Assembly (NCBI GenBank): GCA_025359505.1 | Contig: JANYHH010000015.1 | Location: forward strand, 23,306 to 87,305 | From: Deinococcales bacterium | Lineage (GTDB): Bacteria; Deinococcota; Deinococci; Deinococcales; JAAFIG01 | Length of the DNA: 64,000 nt | Direction of reading: 5' to 3' | Part shown: positions 33,839-43,900 of the stretch, piece by piece | Layout of the letters: each line of letters opens with the position of its first letter | How positions within the stretch are numbered: the stretch's first letter is position 1 | The notes under the pieces: generated by a model | What the model saw: only the letters and a program-made list of their open reading frames with translations | The model's database searches: none | Told to the model about the DNA's origin: nothing | Made by a program: the position numbers and the translations under genes

Positions 33839-35821
33839 ATGGCGCTGCCCGACATCAACCTCGACGACCGCAACTTTCAAGACATCGTAGACCAAGCCAA
33901 ACGCCTGATTCCGCGCTACACGCCGGAATGGACGGATCACAATGCCTCCGACCCCGGCATCGCGATGATCGAACTCTTCGCGTGGATGACCGAGATGGTG
34001 CTCTACCGCATGAACCGCGTGCCTGACAAGGTGCTGATTCGCTTGTTAGAGCTGATCGGCGCGAAATTGGAGCCGCCCAGAGCCGCGCAGTCGCGGATCA
34101 CGTTTTACTTATCAGCCGCGCAACCCGATGATGTCATCATCCCGGAAGGAACCGAAGTCGCCACCGTTCGCACCGAAACCAGCGAGGCCATCACCTTCAG
34201 CGCCGAGCAGAGCCTGAGCGTTCACCCGCCGCGTCCGCTCGGGGCGTTCAGCAACAGCGATCAGCGCTGGGTCAATCACGACCTGCGGCAACTCGAGTTG
34301 GAACGCAGCAAGCTCATCATGTTCGGCTCGCCGCCCACGCCGGGCGACGCGTTTTACATCGCGCTTGAAGACGATCACAGCGACCACGTGCTCTCGCTCG
34401 ACGTGCAAGTCGATATCGCTGGCGGCGCTGGCGTCGATCCGACGCGCCCGCCGCTCGAGTGGCAAGTTTGGCAGGGTAACGTCGCCCGCTGGGTGGCGTG
34501 CGAGGTCGAGTTTGACGGCACGGGCGGCTTCAACACCGCTGGGGAAGTCATTCTGCACCTGCCCAGAATGGTCGCAGGCGCGTTCCAGAGTCTCAGCGCT
34601 TACTGGCTGCGCGTGCAACTGACCGTGCCAGACGCGTCATCAGGCTCGTACAAAGTCTCGCCGCAACTCGAGCGGCTGCGCTTAGAATCGCGTGGCGGTA
34701 CAGTCACCGCCCGCCACGCGGTCACGGTGCGCGACGAGTACCTCGGGGAAAGCGACGGCACGCCGGGGCAGCAGTTTATCTTGAGCCGTTCACCGGTGCT
34801 GGCCACCGACGAGCGCGATCACCTGATCGTCGAAGAGCCGGGCTTGCCGCCCGCGATCTGGCGCGAAGTCCCGGATTTCGCGGATTCCGAAGACGGCGAC
34901 ACGCATTACAGCTTGGATAACCTCGACGGCACGATCACGCTGGGCCCGACGCTGCCGCAGACCAACGGGCAGGTCTACGCGTTCTCGCGCATCCCCGCCA
35001 AGGGCAGCGCCCTACGCTTCAGCCGCTACCAACATGGCGGCGGCGTGATCGGCAACGTCCCGAGGGGCGCACTGAGCGTCCTCAAAGGCACGATTCCATT
35101 CGTCGCCAGAGCCATCAACCGCGTCGCCGCCACGGGCGGCGCGAACGCGCAAGACCTTGAAGACGCTAAGCGCCAAGCCCCCGCGCTGCTGCGGGCCCGC
35201 AACCGCGCCGTGACCACCGACGATTTCGAATATCTGGCTGGGCGCGTGAACGGTGTGGCTCGAGTCAAAACCCTCGGGCCCGGCGAGCAGCCCGGTCGGC
35301 CCGGCGATCCAAAACCCGGGCAAGTCACGCTGCTCGTGATCCCAGCCGTGCAGCAGATGCGCGGACGCATCGCGCCGGACGCGTTGACACTGCCCGCTGA
35401 CTTGCGTGCAGCCGTGTTTGCGATGCTCAACGACAAACGCCTGATCGGAACGGGCTTAGAAGTGCGCTCACCGCAGTACATCTGGGTCAGCGTGCAAACC
35501 AAACTGCGCCTCACCGACCGCGCAAATGACCCGAGTATCGCTTTAGAAACCCGCGCCCACGCTGAAGCCGCGCTGTACGCGTACCTCAACCCTTACGTCG
35601 GGGGCCCGAGAGGCACTGGCTGGGCGTTCGGACGCGACCTGCACACGGCCGAACTCTACGCGCTGCTGCAAGGCGTGCCCGGCGTGGAATTCGTCGAAGA
35701 GGTGCTGGTCGGACTCAGCACACCCGGCTCGAGCGTGCCACCGACGCCCGCCCCCGCACGGTTGACGCTGGCGAGGGATGCGGTGATCGTGTCCGACGCG
35801 CACCGCGTGACGATTTTGTGA
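33839..35821 (+). CDS. eCIS baseplate J-like protein (Afp11)
   Basis: 660 aa, baseplate J/gp47-gp6 type: start LPDINLDDRNFQDIVDQAKR, EWTDHNASDPGIAMIELFAWMTEM and RVPDKVLIRLLELIGAKLEPP are standard for the eCIS family; the C-terminal half has KRQAPALLRARNRAVTTDDFEYLA. The upstream frame from 33752 lacks homology, and GAGG lies about 10 nt before ATG 33839. The usual second large baseplate protein (Afp12) is not seen next to it; the tail-protein-I-like domain at 55.8-56.7 kb may fill part of that role. Confidence 0.88.
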   Translation: MALPDINLDDRNFQDIVDQAKRLIPRYTPEWTDHNASDPGIAMIELFAWMTEMVLYRMNRVPDKVLIRLLELIGAKLEPPRAAQSRITFYLSAAQPDDVIIPEGTEVATVRTETSEAITFSAEQSLSVHPPRPLGAFSNSDQRWVNHDLRQLELERSKLIMFGSPPTPGDAFYIALEDDHSDHVLSLDVQVDIAGGAGVDPTRPPLEWQVWQGNVARWVACEVEFDGTGGFNTAGEVILHLPRMVAGAFQSLSAYWLRVQLTVPDASSGSYKVSPQLERLRLESRGGTVTARHAVTVRDEYLGESDGTPGQQFILSRSPVLATDERDHLIVEEPGLPPAIWREVPDFADSEDGDTHYSLDNLDGTITLGPTLPQTNGQVYAFSRIPAKGSALRFSRYQHGGGVIGNVPRGALSVLKGTIPFVARAINRVAATGGANAQDLEDAKRQAPALLRARNRAVTTDDFEYLAGRVNGVARVKTLGPGEQPGRPGDPKPGQVTLLVIPAVQQMRGRIAPDALTLPADLRAAVFAMLNDKRLIGTGLEVRSPQYIWVSVQTKLRLTDRANDPSIALETRAHAEAALYAYLNPYVGGPRGTGWAFGRDLHTAELYALLQGVPGVEFVEEVLVGLSTPGSSVPPTPAPARLTLARDAVIVSDAHRVTIL

Positions 35822-35904
35822 TGTTACTGAATGGCAGCGCTCGAGAGTTGTGTGTTGCCAAGGCGCTGGCTCGAGATTTGCACTTTTTCGTGCTGTTCGC
35901 TGAG

Positions 35905-36030
35905 TGACGGTGGCAATGCGGCTTTGCTCGAGTCGTCTTTTCCGTCTTTGCGCGTGCCACCCTCGGCGTAGAGGAACCAACCCTCGAGCACTCGAGTTTC
36001 AGCGGGCTGGCTTTGTTGCCCAAATTACTC
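35905..36030 (-). pseudogene. Decayed copy of the pre-toxin junction of the large effector
   Basis: On the complement, KASPLKLE then (after a frame change) VLEGWFLYAEGGT and KDDSSKAALP match residues about 895-950 of the effector encoded at 36675-40970. Relative to the intact copy, 40 nt are missing between two ACTCGAGTTT repeats, which breaks the frame. It sits just after the putative immunity gene, where a silent toxin cassette would be expected. Confidence 0.75.
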
Positions 36031-36060
36031 ATTCTCCCTAAATCCTTTTAAATTTTGAAT

Positions 36061-36678
36061 TCACGGGCTTAATTCTATAGATAGAGTAGTTTCGTTGGTG
36101 CGATCACAGTACACTTTAAGATAGAAGGGCACTCCTTGCCCTGAAGAAACTTTTGTGATCGGCGCATTAAACGGAAATTTGAGAAATTCATCTAGGTAGA
36201 AAGTGTCGATTGATTTTTTATTCGTTTGTAAGCAGCGTATAATCTCTTGCTTTGAATACTTTTTTCCAATCAGCGCATAAATCAAATTGCTCATTAATTC
36301 ATAAGTATCCGAATCTACAAAATTTTTCGATAAGTCGGTCGTCAAAGCACTATATCGTATTTCGGAATTTATCCAAAGATCAACTCCATTAGGCCACATG
36401 CTAGATGTTCCCAATCGGGAGCGTACCGCATTAATCTTAAAGTAGTTGGAATATCGCGCATCACCAATTCCTAAACTTTCAATTTCAGTTCCGGATATTT
36501 TTTTCACACCATTATCTACGCATTTGTACTTGCGGCATATTGCAGTATAAAAAAATGGCTGTTTTTGAGGGTAAAACATCCAAGGGATTTTTGGAGGCGA
36601 CTGCTCAGCAGTGGCACTTATAAAAATTGCGCTCGTGATCATAACTACTGTTACAAAAATAATAGCAATAGCTTTCAT
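36061..36678 (-). CDS. Secreted small protein, candidate immunity protein
   Basis: 205 aa with a signal peptide (MKAIAIIFVTVVMITSAIFISATA) and no lipobox. The mature part is soluble with Cys pairs (CRKYKCVDNG); I recognise no family. The gene is AT-rich, has no CTCGAG, and overlaps the effector stop by 4 nt (ATGA), so the two are co-translated. Because the effector carries cell-wall-cutting domains, an exported partner fits the place where self-protection would be needed. This role is inferred from position and export only; it could also be a secreted co-factor. Confidence 0.55.
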   Translation of the reverse strand: MKAIAIIFVTVVMITSAIFISATAEQSPPKIPWMFYPQKQPFFYTAICRKYKCVDNGVKKISGTEIESLGIGDARYSNYFKINAVRSRLGTSSMWPNGVDLWINSEIRYSALTTDLSKNFVDSDTYELMSNLIYALIGKKYSKQEIIRCLQTNKKSIDTFYLDEFLKFPFNAPITKVSSGQGVPFYLKVYCDRTNETTLSIELSP

Positions 36679-39600
36679 TTCTTCTCCGGTATGGCGACTC
36701 CCACCTTAGCAAAAAACGCTTGCGGGTCTTCATAATGGTCTTTGACAAATTCGATTCGATCATTCACGTCAAAGCATCCATCATTGTTGTAGTCACGTTC
36801 ATCATTCTTTGTTCTCGGATCGTTTCTTGAAACACCATTCCACATCCCGGCAGACTCTAGTCGCTTGATAACATCAAAGTGTAAATGAGGAGCTTGAGTG
36901 TTATCAGCATTTCCAATTATACCTACCTGCTCACCGGCTTTGATGATTTGCCCCTCAGCAACAGCGTAAGATTTCACGTGAGCATATCTAGTCCATCTCT
37001 GTAGTTGCGGATGATAAACAATAATGATCTTCTTAAAACCGGAAACACTCCCTGTAAAAACAACTACCCCATCAGCAGCACAAAAAGCAGGTTTGTTCAG
37101 TTGCTTATCCCCGGCGACATTTAAATCCCAACCAGTATGAACTTGGTAAACCCCATTACTTTGGAGATTGGCATAGTCTGTTCCACTGGCTAAAAACTCT
37201 GTTGCTGTTTGCGGAGCCGAGCGCTCCAGTTTATCAGCACTCCCTCCTCGTACATCCGCAAGTGCAGTGGCTGTGGTGGGGTCAACAATTCGCGTAGGCT
37301 GAAAATCAATAGATTCAAGAGCTGTAGGATAGGCTCCTTGCATTGATAGTTGGGTAGTTGAAACACTCACCTTTTTATTCAAACTCATTGTCGTAACTGT
37401 GTAAGTCTGTTCACTGGGTTTGACTGCATTGGGCTTCGTTTGCGCTTCCATAAGTGAATTTTCTTTATTACTAGGAGTGAAATACTCCCGAACATTCCCA
37501 TTGCGTTCGATGACACTTGCCGCTTCCTCGGCCGTGATGATGCCATCTTTGTCAGCGTCAAGCCCTCGATTTTTAACGTAATTTCTTGTGCCTTTGACAT
37601 ACATCGAATCTGCTTTACTGAATGGTGCAATAATCTTCTGATACAATGCCGGAAGTCCACTACCTGACTCGAGTGAGTGTGCCTTGAAATGCAACATGAC
37701 ATATCGCATTTGCTCGTGAACGCTCATAGTCATCAGAGACGCTCGATTTAGTTTGCCCGCTTCCCAGCCGTACTTCTGGATTTCATCAGCTCGAATTTTA
37801 GCTGCTGCACTTTTACCATTGGCTACAGCCAAATACTGCTTCATCTGATTTAAACTTGGTGGTAAAAACTGAATCAATCCAATCGCTCCGCCCCCGTTCA
37901 AATTCTTTTGACTGGGCGAGAAACTACCAGCGCTCTCAAAAGAAATACAAGCCGCCAAATCGTTCGGGTTGACTCCCAATTCATTCGCTGCCCACAAAAC
38001 TTCCTTGGCAACTTCTTCAGTAAAATTTGTATTTCCAGATTTGGAGTTGTACGTCCAAGCATTTCCACCCGGCTTTGCTGCGCTCGGACTGATCGGCCCG
38101 AGCCTGTAATCCTTTGTCCCGCCCTTCCACGTCCCACCAATCAGCAATGGAAGCGCAGCTTTGCTCGAGTCATCTTTGCCATCGCTGTTCTCATCTTTGC
38201 TCGTGCCACCCTCGGCGTAGAGGAACCAACCTTCGAGGACTCGAGTTTGCCCGCTCAGCTCGCCGTCGGTGAACTGGCACTCGAGTTTCAACGGGCTGGC
38301 TTTGTCGCTATGGTCAAAGGAACCTTTGGTGATGTTGCCGCGTCCCGTACCGTGAATCGCAAACGAACCGCTGATTTTGCCCGCCTGACGATCCAGCGTG
38401 AAATCAATGCGGCGGTTGCCATCGGAACCCACGATGTTTGCGGCGAACAATCTGTCCTGCCACGTAGAAACTGGGTTTGCTGCGGGTGTCGCTAAACGCT
38501 GCACTGCGCTCGAGCTGGTGTTTTTCGGTGCGGTGCTGGTACTTGAGTCCGGTGTCTGCGCCGCGCCCGCATCACTCACCCTGCCCGTCGGTGCTCGAGC
38601 TGGCGCTGGTGGCGTCGCTGGTGGCGTTGTCGCGCCGCCTTGCGGAACTTGAATGTGAAACGCTGGGTCGCTGCTGTTGCCCGGATGCAGGAACCCATTG
38701 ACTCGAGCGTCGGCGTTCACGGCGTTCACGAAAGCGGCGCGTCTCCTCGAAGGGATCGAGGTGGGTGCGACATCGAAAACGTTCAGCACGGCTGGATCAG
38801 CCAAGTGCTTGGAGACTTGCGACATCGGGTTGTACGTGCGAATGCTGGCTTCCATCAGTGCGATCGCCTCAGCGCGGCTCTTTTTTGCTTTGATCGCTGC
38901 CCGACCGACGGCTTTCACCGCTTCCCCAGCCGCAGCGTAACTGGCGGCGGCGAGCGCCCCGGTCAGTTGCTGATAGAAGATTCGCGCTTGGTCGTGCGGC
39001 GTGCGGGTGGTGCTGGTAATCGTGCAACTGCTGACGCCCGTGGCGCGAAGGATGTCCTCTAGGACTGTGCGGCTGTACGCGGAGAAGGTTTCCTCGCGGG
39101 CGCTCTGGCCAGAGAAGGTGATGGTGATCGGCGTCTGGGCTATTGGTTGGCCCTCGAGCCGCTGGACGCTGCCGCTGACCTTTGCTGGCTCGAGGGGAGC
39201 GGTTGTTTTGGCAGCCGCGTTCTGACCTTGAGCGTAGTTTCTGGCGGCTGTTTGCGCCGCATCCTCAGCGCTGTGCAGCGGGTCAACGCCACTTGGGAGT
39301 GAGGATTCGCGTTGTTGTTTGACGTGTTCGGTTTCGTGTCTGGCCAGTTCGTCGGTGAGGCTGACCCCTTTGCCGAGCACGATGTTCTCGCCTTGGGTGA
39401 AGGCTTTGGCGTTGTAGCCAGCGGCGACTTCGGCGGCTTCGTCGCCCTCGAAAACGCGCACCGTTTCCAGATTGATTCCGGCGTGTGCCTCAAGCCGTTC
39501 GCGTTGCGCGGTTTCTAACGCACGACCACCGCTGAGGCTGAAGGGTTTGACGCTCAAGTCCTCCGCGCTGCCCCCCTCGAGCCGGGCACGTTGCACTGGA

Positions 39601-40970
39601 CTGTCGGCGCTGACTTTGGGTTGGTAGCGGCTGGCGTCTTCGATCCAGCGGCGCTGCGATTCGCTGTGCAGCTCTTCTAAACGCGGCGCGATTGCGGCGC
39701 GGATTTCAACCATGATTTTCGGATCGCGCACGCCGTAGCAAATCATTTCAAACGCGCTGACATCCTCGTCGCTGACCCAACCGTCCAGCAGGGCTTGGAG
39801 CTGCTCGAGCAGCTTCGGGGCTGTGAAGCTGTCGATGCGGTCGCGGTTGCGGATCGTCCACTCTCTGGCTTTGGCGTCTTTGCCCCAGTCGCTCATCGCT
39901 TTCTCGGCCGCAAAGACGCCGCGCCCGATGTTGAAGCGCAAGAAGTTACTGGTGCTGCTGTTTTTGAAGATTTCGCTGCTGATTGGTTTACGCGCCTCGA
40001 AGGTATCGCGGCTGATGCCAGCGATGCGCTCGAAGGTTTTGCCCTCTTCAAACAGCTCTCTGAACGCCGGGTGTTCCTGAGCGGCGTTGCTGACCGGAAA
40101 GGCGCGGTGCTTGGCGATTGCCTCCATCGCGGCGGCTGCGCTCATGCCAGTGCCAGGCCCGATCAGCAGTCCTGTGAACATCCCAGCCGTCATGGTTTTG
40201 GCGGTGCTGCCATCGCTGGGTTTTAACTCGAACTGCACGACCTCGCCGGGCGTCAAGCGCTCCCCGGCGCTGCTGACGACATCGCCAGCGACTTGGTAAT
40301 GGGTGCTGGTGACTTGTTCGTCTGGGTGAGCGCGGTTGTACGCCTCGAGCTGCTTGACGCTGTAGGCGTCGATGCTCGGGGATTGGAAGGTGATGACGCG
40401 CCCAATGGCAGCGCTGTACGTCGCGGCCGTGAGCTGCGCGAGCGCCCCGCCGAGGCTGTGACCCGTGACCCAGATGCGCCCGAAGCGACTGGCTGCTTCT
40501 ATCGCCGTTTGGATGCGGCGCTGATTGGCGCGAAACTGATTGTGTCCAACGCCTTGCGGCGCGAGGTCGGCCTGAAGGTCTTTGCCAGAGGTGAACTCCG
40601 TGCCGCGAAAGGCGATCACCGGGTGCGGGAAGTCTGGTTTGGTTGGGGTGAAGACGCGCATCTGAAAGCCGAACGGGCCGTCCACGCTGGGCGCGGCCGT
40701 GTACCCGAAGCGGTGCAGCAGGGCTTGCTGATCTGGGCTGAGCTTGTCTTCATACGCCATGTCGTGCGCCAACTGCTCTAGAAAAACCTCGTAGCTGACC
40801 TCACGGCGCGATGAGGCGTCCGACCAATCGGCGTCGCCTGTCAGCTCCTTGACGCCGGGGCTGACCTCCAGTTTGGTGCTCAACGGGCGCTTTGCATCAG
40901 TCGCGCCCGCTCGAGCGGGCGTGGGTTTGATGGGTTGCTCGAGTTCCGGGCGTTGGGTTCTGTCTCGCAT
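36675..40970 (-). CDS. Multi-domain eCIS effector: lipase, DUF4157, lysozyme-like, M23 peptidase
   Basis: 1431 aa. In order: class 3 lipase-like domain with nucleophile elbow TGHSLGGALAQLT (about 170); DUF4157 (about 490-550) with DELARHETEHVKQQ in place of HExxH; a segment like M15/hedgehog peptidases (TSTTRTPHDQARIFYQQL ... DPAFHIQVP, 645-775); a junction module (880-955); an SLT/lysozyme-like domain (ACISFESAGSFSPSQKN, GAIGLIQFLPPS, about 1000-1110); a calcium-type loop DADKDGIITAEEA; and an M23 LytM peptidase with zinc ligands in HTGWD and HLHFD (1277-1365). Codons downstream of the junction are AT-rich and lack CTCGAG. DUF4157 proteins are typical eCIS cargo. The combination implies attack on membrane lipid and peptidoglycan. 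Confidence 0.8.
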   Translation of the reverse strand: MRDRTQRPELEQPIKPTPARAGATDAKRPLSTKLEVSPGVKELTGDADWSDASSRREVSYEVFLEQLAHDMAYEDKLSPDQQALLHRFGYTAAPSVDGPFGFQMRVFTPTKPDFPHPVIAFRGTEFTSGKDLQADLAPQGVGHNQFRANQRRIQTAIEAASRFGRIWVTGHSLGGALAQLTAATYSAAIGRVITFQSPSIDAYSVKQLEAYNRAHPDEQVTSTHYQVAGDVVSSAGERLTPGEVVQFELKPSDGSTAKTMTAGMFTGLLIGPGTGMSAAAAMEAIAKHRAFPVSNAAQEHPAFRELFEEGKTFERIAGISRDTFEARKPISSEIFKNSSTSNFLRFNIGRGVFAAEKAMSDWGKDAKAREWTIRNRDRIDSFTAPKLLEQLQALLDGWVSDEDVSAFEMICYGVRDPKIMVEIRAAIAPRLEELHSESQRRWIEDASRYQPKVSADSPVQRARLEGGSAEDLSVKPFSLSGGRALETAQRERLEAHAGINLETVRVFEGDEAAEVAAGYNAKAFTQGENIVLGKGVSLTDELARHETEHVKQQRESSLPSGVDPLHSAEDAAQTAARNYAQGQNAAAKTTAPLEPAKVSGSVQRLEGQPIAQTPITITFSGQSAREETFSAYSRTVLEDILRATGVSSCTITSTTRTPHDQARIFYQQLTGALAAASYAAAGEAVKAVGRAAIKAKKSRAEAIALMEASIRTYNPMSQVSKHLADPAVLNVFDVAPTSIPSRRRAAFVNAVNADARVNGFLHPGNSSDPAFHIQVPQGGATTPPATPPAPARAPTGRVSDAGAAQTPDSSTSTAPKNTSSSAVQRLATPAANPVSTWQDRLFAANIVGSDGNRRIDFTLDRQAGKISGSFAIHGTGRGNITKGSFDHSDKASPLKLECQFTDGELSGQTRVLEGWFLYAEGGTSKDENSDGKDDSSKAALPLLIGGTWKGGTKDYRLGPISPSAAKPGGNAWTYNSKSGNTNFTEEVAKEVLWAANELGVNPNDLAACISFESAGSFSPSQKNLNGGGAIGLIQFLPPSLNQMKQYLAVANGKSAAAKIRADEIQKYGWEAGKLNRASLMTMSVHEQMRYVMLHFKAHSLESGSGLPALYQKIIAPFSKADSMYVKGTRNYVKNRGLDADKDGIITAEEAASVIERNGNVREYFTPSNKENSLMEAQTKPNAVKPSEQTYTVTTMSLNKKVSVSTTQLSMQGAYPTALESIDFQPTRIVDPTTATALADVRGGSADKLERSAPQTATEFLASGTDYANLQSNGVYQVHTGWDLNVAGDKQLNKPAFCAADGVVVFTGSVSGFKKIIIVYHPQLQRWTRYAHVKSYAVAEGQIIKAGEQVGIIGNADNTQAPHLHFDVIKRLESAGMWNGVSRNDPRTKNDERDYNNDGCFDVNDRIEFVKDHYEDPQAFFAKVGVAIPEKK

Positions 40971-40998
40971 GGCGCACCTCTTCTACGGTTGGGGATGT

Positions 40999-43900
40999 TC
41001 AGGAGCTGCGGCGGCGTTCGGTGATCAGGCGGCGCTTGAGCACAGCGTAGACCTGACGGGCTAGATCGTCGAGATCCGGGGCGGGACTCAGGCCGTTGGC
41101 GGGTTTCTGGGTCGCTTCAGTGCTTTTGGGCAGCGGGCCGGCAGGTGACGGTGTGGGCACGCTGCGACCCTGCTCGGCTGCTTGCACGCTTCTGGGCGCT
41201 GCCGCGCCGATGCCAGCGAAGTTGCCGCCTGCGACGCTCGAGGACACGCTGGAGTTGGCTGCACCGCCAGCGAACGCTGCGGCCTCGGAGCGCACCGAGA
41301 CTGGGCTGGCGTAGCGGGCTGGCTGCAAAGCTGGTTGTTGGGACGCGGCCGGTTGAAGGTCGCGCTGCGGGTTCTGGTTTCGTGCGCCGCTCCCACTAGG
41401 ATTGCTCAGCGCCTCGAGCCGATCCATCAATTCCCACGGGGCGGGCAGCACGCCATCGCTCCACGGTACGGACTCAGGGCTGCGCGGCGTGACTGAGCGG
41501 CGGCCGCTGCTGCTGGAGGAATTGACGCCGCTGGGCTGACCGCTGCTTTGTGCTATTCCCGGCTGCGCCAGAGCGCGGGTCAAGCCCTCGACTTGCAGCG
41601 CGATGCCCTCCTCACCCAGCCCCTCGAGCGAGGGCATGGCGGCGCTGCTAGACGCGAGACGCAAGGCTGGCGGCACGAAGCGCGGCTGACGCCCACGGGC
41701 GACGTGCGTCAACTCGTGCGCGATCACCCCGAGCGTCTCCGGTGATTCGGCTGTCATGCGGGCGCTGAGCAGTACCGCGCCGTCCACGGTCAGCGCGTCG
41801 GCGCGGTAGCTGCGCGTCAGCGCGTCGCTTTGTGCATCGCGGCGAATTTCGACGCTGTTGGGATCCACGCCGGTGATCGGCGCGATCAGCCGCTGGGCGC
41901 TCACGGACAGCCGCACGGGTGGAGCGGTGGCTCGAGGAGCAGCCGTCTGAGGCGGCGTCGCAATCAGTTGAGGTGACGAAGGCGTTGCGGTCACTGGTGC
42001 GGCGATGAGTGGCGCGACCCTCGAGCCACTACCGATTTGGTTGCCCTGCACCTCGGTTTGATATTCCGCTGCCAGACGTCCAGCGCTCGAGGCTGGATCG
42101 CTGGTTTCTACCTGTAGCGGTTGCGACTCACGCCGCTGCGCCTCGAGCGCTTGTGTAGAGCTGACTGGCAGTGCGTTACCAGTCTGTACAGGGTTCGCAA
42201 CGACCCGAGCGGGGCTGGGGTCTGGCGTTGTGCGCGGGTTGAACGCTGTATTGAGGTCAGATGCAGTCTGTGACCCCGGCTCGCGTACCGATGACACCAG
42301 TCGCGGTCGCGCCGCCTCGAGCTGATCGGCTGATCGCGCTGGACTTGCTGAGGCAAGCGCGGGTGCGACGCTCGGACTGCTCGAGTCTAACTCCACGGCT
42401 CCGATGAGACCGAGGCGACTGAGCCACTCGAGCGGACTGGAATCTGGCAGCGTTGAAAACAGCGTTTCCGCCTCGCTTTTCGGTGCTTCTTCGGCTTTCG
42501 GGCGCATGACGGTAACGCGGCGATTCGGTGGGTTGTACATCTCGACGGCCGCTGGCGTGCCTTGAGATGCGAAATCGACTCGAGCCGATGGAGTTGTGCT
42601 GCTTTGACCCGTGACGCTTTGGGTCTCGCCCGCTGCACCCGTCACGCTCAGTGCGGTGCGGGCAGCGCCGGTCGCCTCAACATCAAGTCCGGCGAGGTTC
42701 TGCGACTGATCGCTCGAGATCAAATTGCTCGAGACCAAATCACTCGAGACCAAATCGCTTGAACGCACGTCGCTCGAGGTTGGTGCGTCGAGCATGGTGA
42801 CACTCGGAACTGATGCGTTTGGCACGGCATCACTCGAGGTTGCCGCGCTGGTCAGCGCTGACTCGAGGATTCGCTGCGAGTCCTCGGTTATATCTCTGGT
42901 CGTGTCTTCAGCCGCGCTGCGCTCGGCTGTGGTGGGCGACGAAAACTGGCTCGGGTTGCCCCGCAGTGGTGAGCCTTGCTCGAGCGCACCGAGATTGTCA
43001 GCGGCTGTGATTTCAGCCGTCGTGACCTCGAGCGCATTCGATTGCTCAGTATTGCGCTGGTCAGCATTGCGTTCGAGCGCTTCATTGCCCGATTGGAGCT
43101 TGCGTTCCGCGTCAGCCACGGCTGGTTCTGGGCGGCTGCTTTGCGGCGTCGATCCCAGCAGGCTTGTTGGTATGGCAGCGTCACTCGAGGAGACGCCTTG
43201 ACGCTGTATCGCGCTGGAGATGGGCGCACTCGGTGAGCCGCCGACGCTCGAAGCGACGCTTTGCGGCGCAACCGATTGCGCCGAAGGCAGATTCGCCGCC
43301 GCTGGATTGCTCGGCGCTGGCTCGACTCGAGGGGCAACAGCGGCGATCAGCTTGGCTGCCTCAATGCGCGGCGCGGCGGATGGATTGCGGGCTGCGTCGG
43401 GCGTCAAAAGTGCTCGAGCAGCTTCGGTGTTTGCGGGTGCAGAATTGGTCAGTGCAGAATTGGTCAGTGCAGAAGCAATTGGTGCAGCGCCGATGTTGGG
43501 CAAACCACGTGCGGGGGCAATCAGTGACTGAGACGGGTTCGGAGCCGCGACATCCACGGCTCCGACGAGACCGAGGCGGCTGAGCCACTCGAGCGGACTG
43601 GAGTCCGGCAAATCCGAAAACAGCGTTTCGGCTTGGTTCTTCGTCGCTTCTTCAATTTTGGGGCGCGTGACAGCGGCGCGGCGGTTGGGTGGGTTGTAGA
43701 CCTCGACGGCCGCCACCGCACCGTAAGCTGGGATTTCAGCAAAACGCTCAGCCATCACCGCACGGGCTGGATTGGTCTCGAGCGAATCGACCGACGAGCT
43801 GGACACGGTGGGCGGCCTCGCCGCGCTCGAGCCGCGCTCGAGTCGCGTTCCTTCGGTAGCGGGTGGATCGAGCGGCGCGTCACTCGCTTCGGGGCTGACT

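Noticed and set aside
42700..42790. Short spaced CTCGAG repeats considered as a CRISPR-like array
   Set aside because: 15-bp units in frame inside a coding gene, without spacer structure or cas genes.
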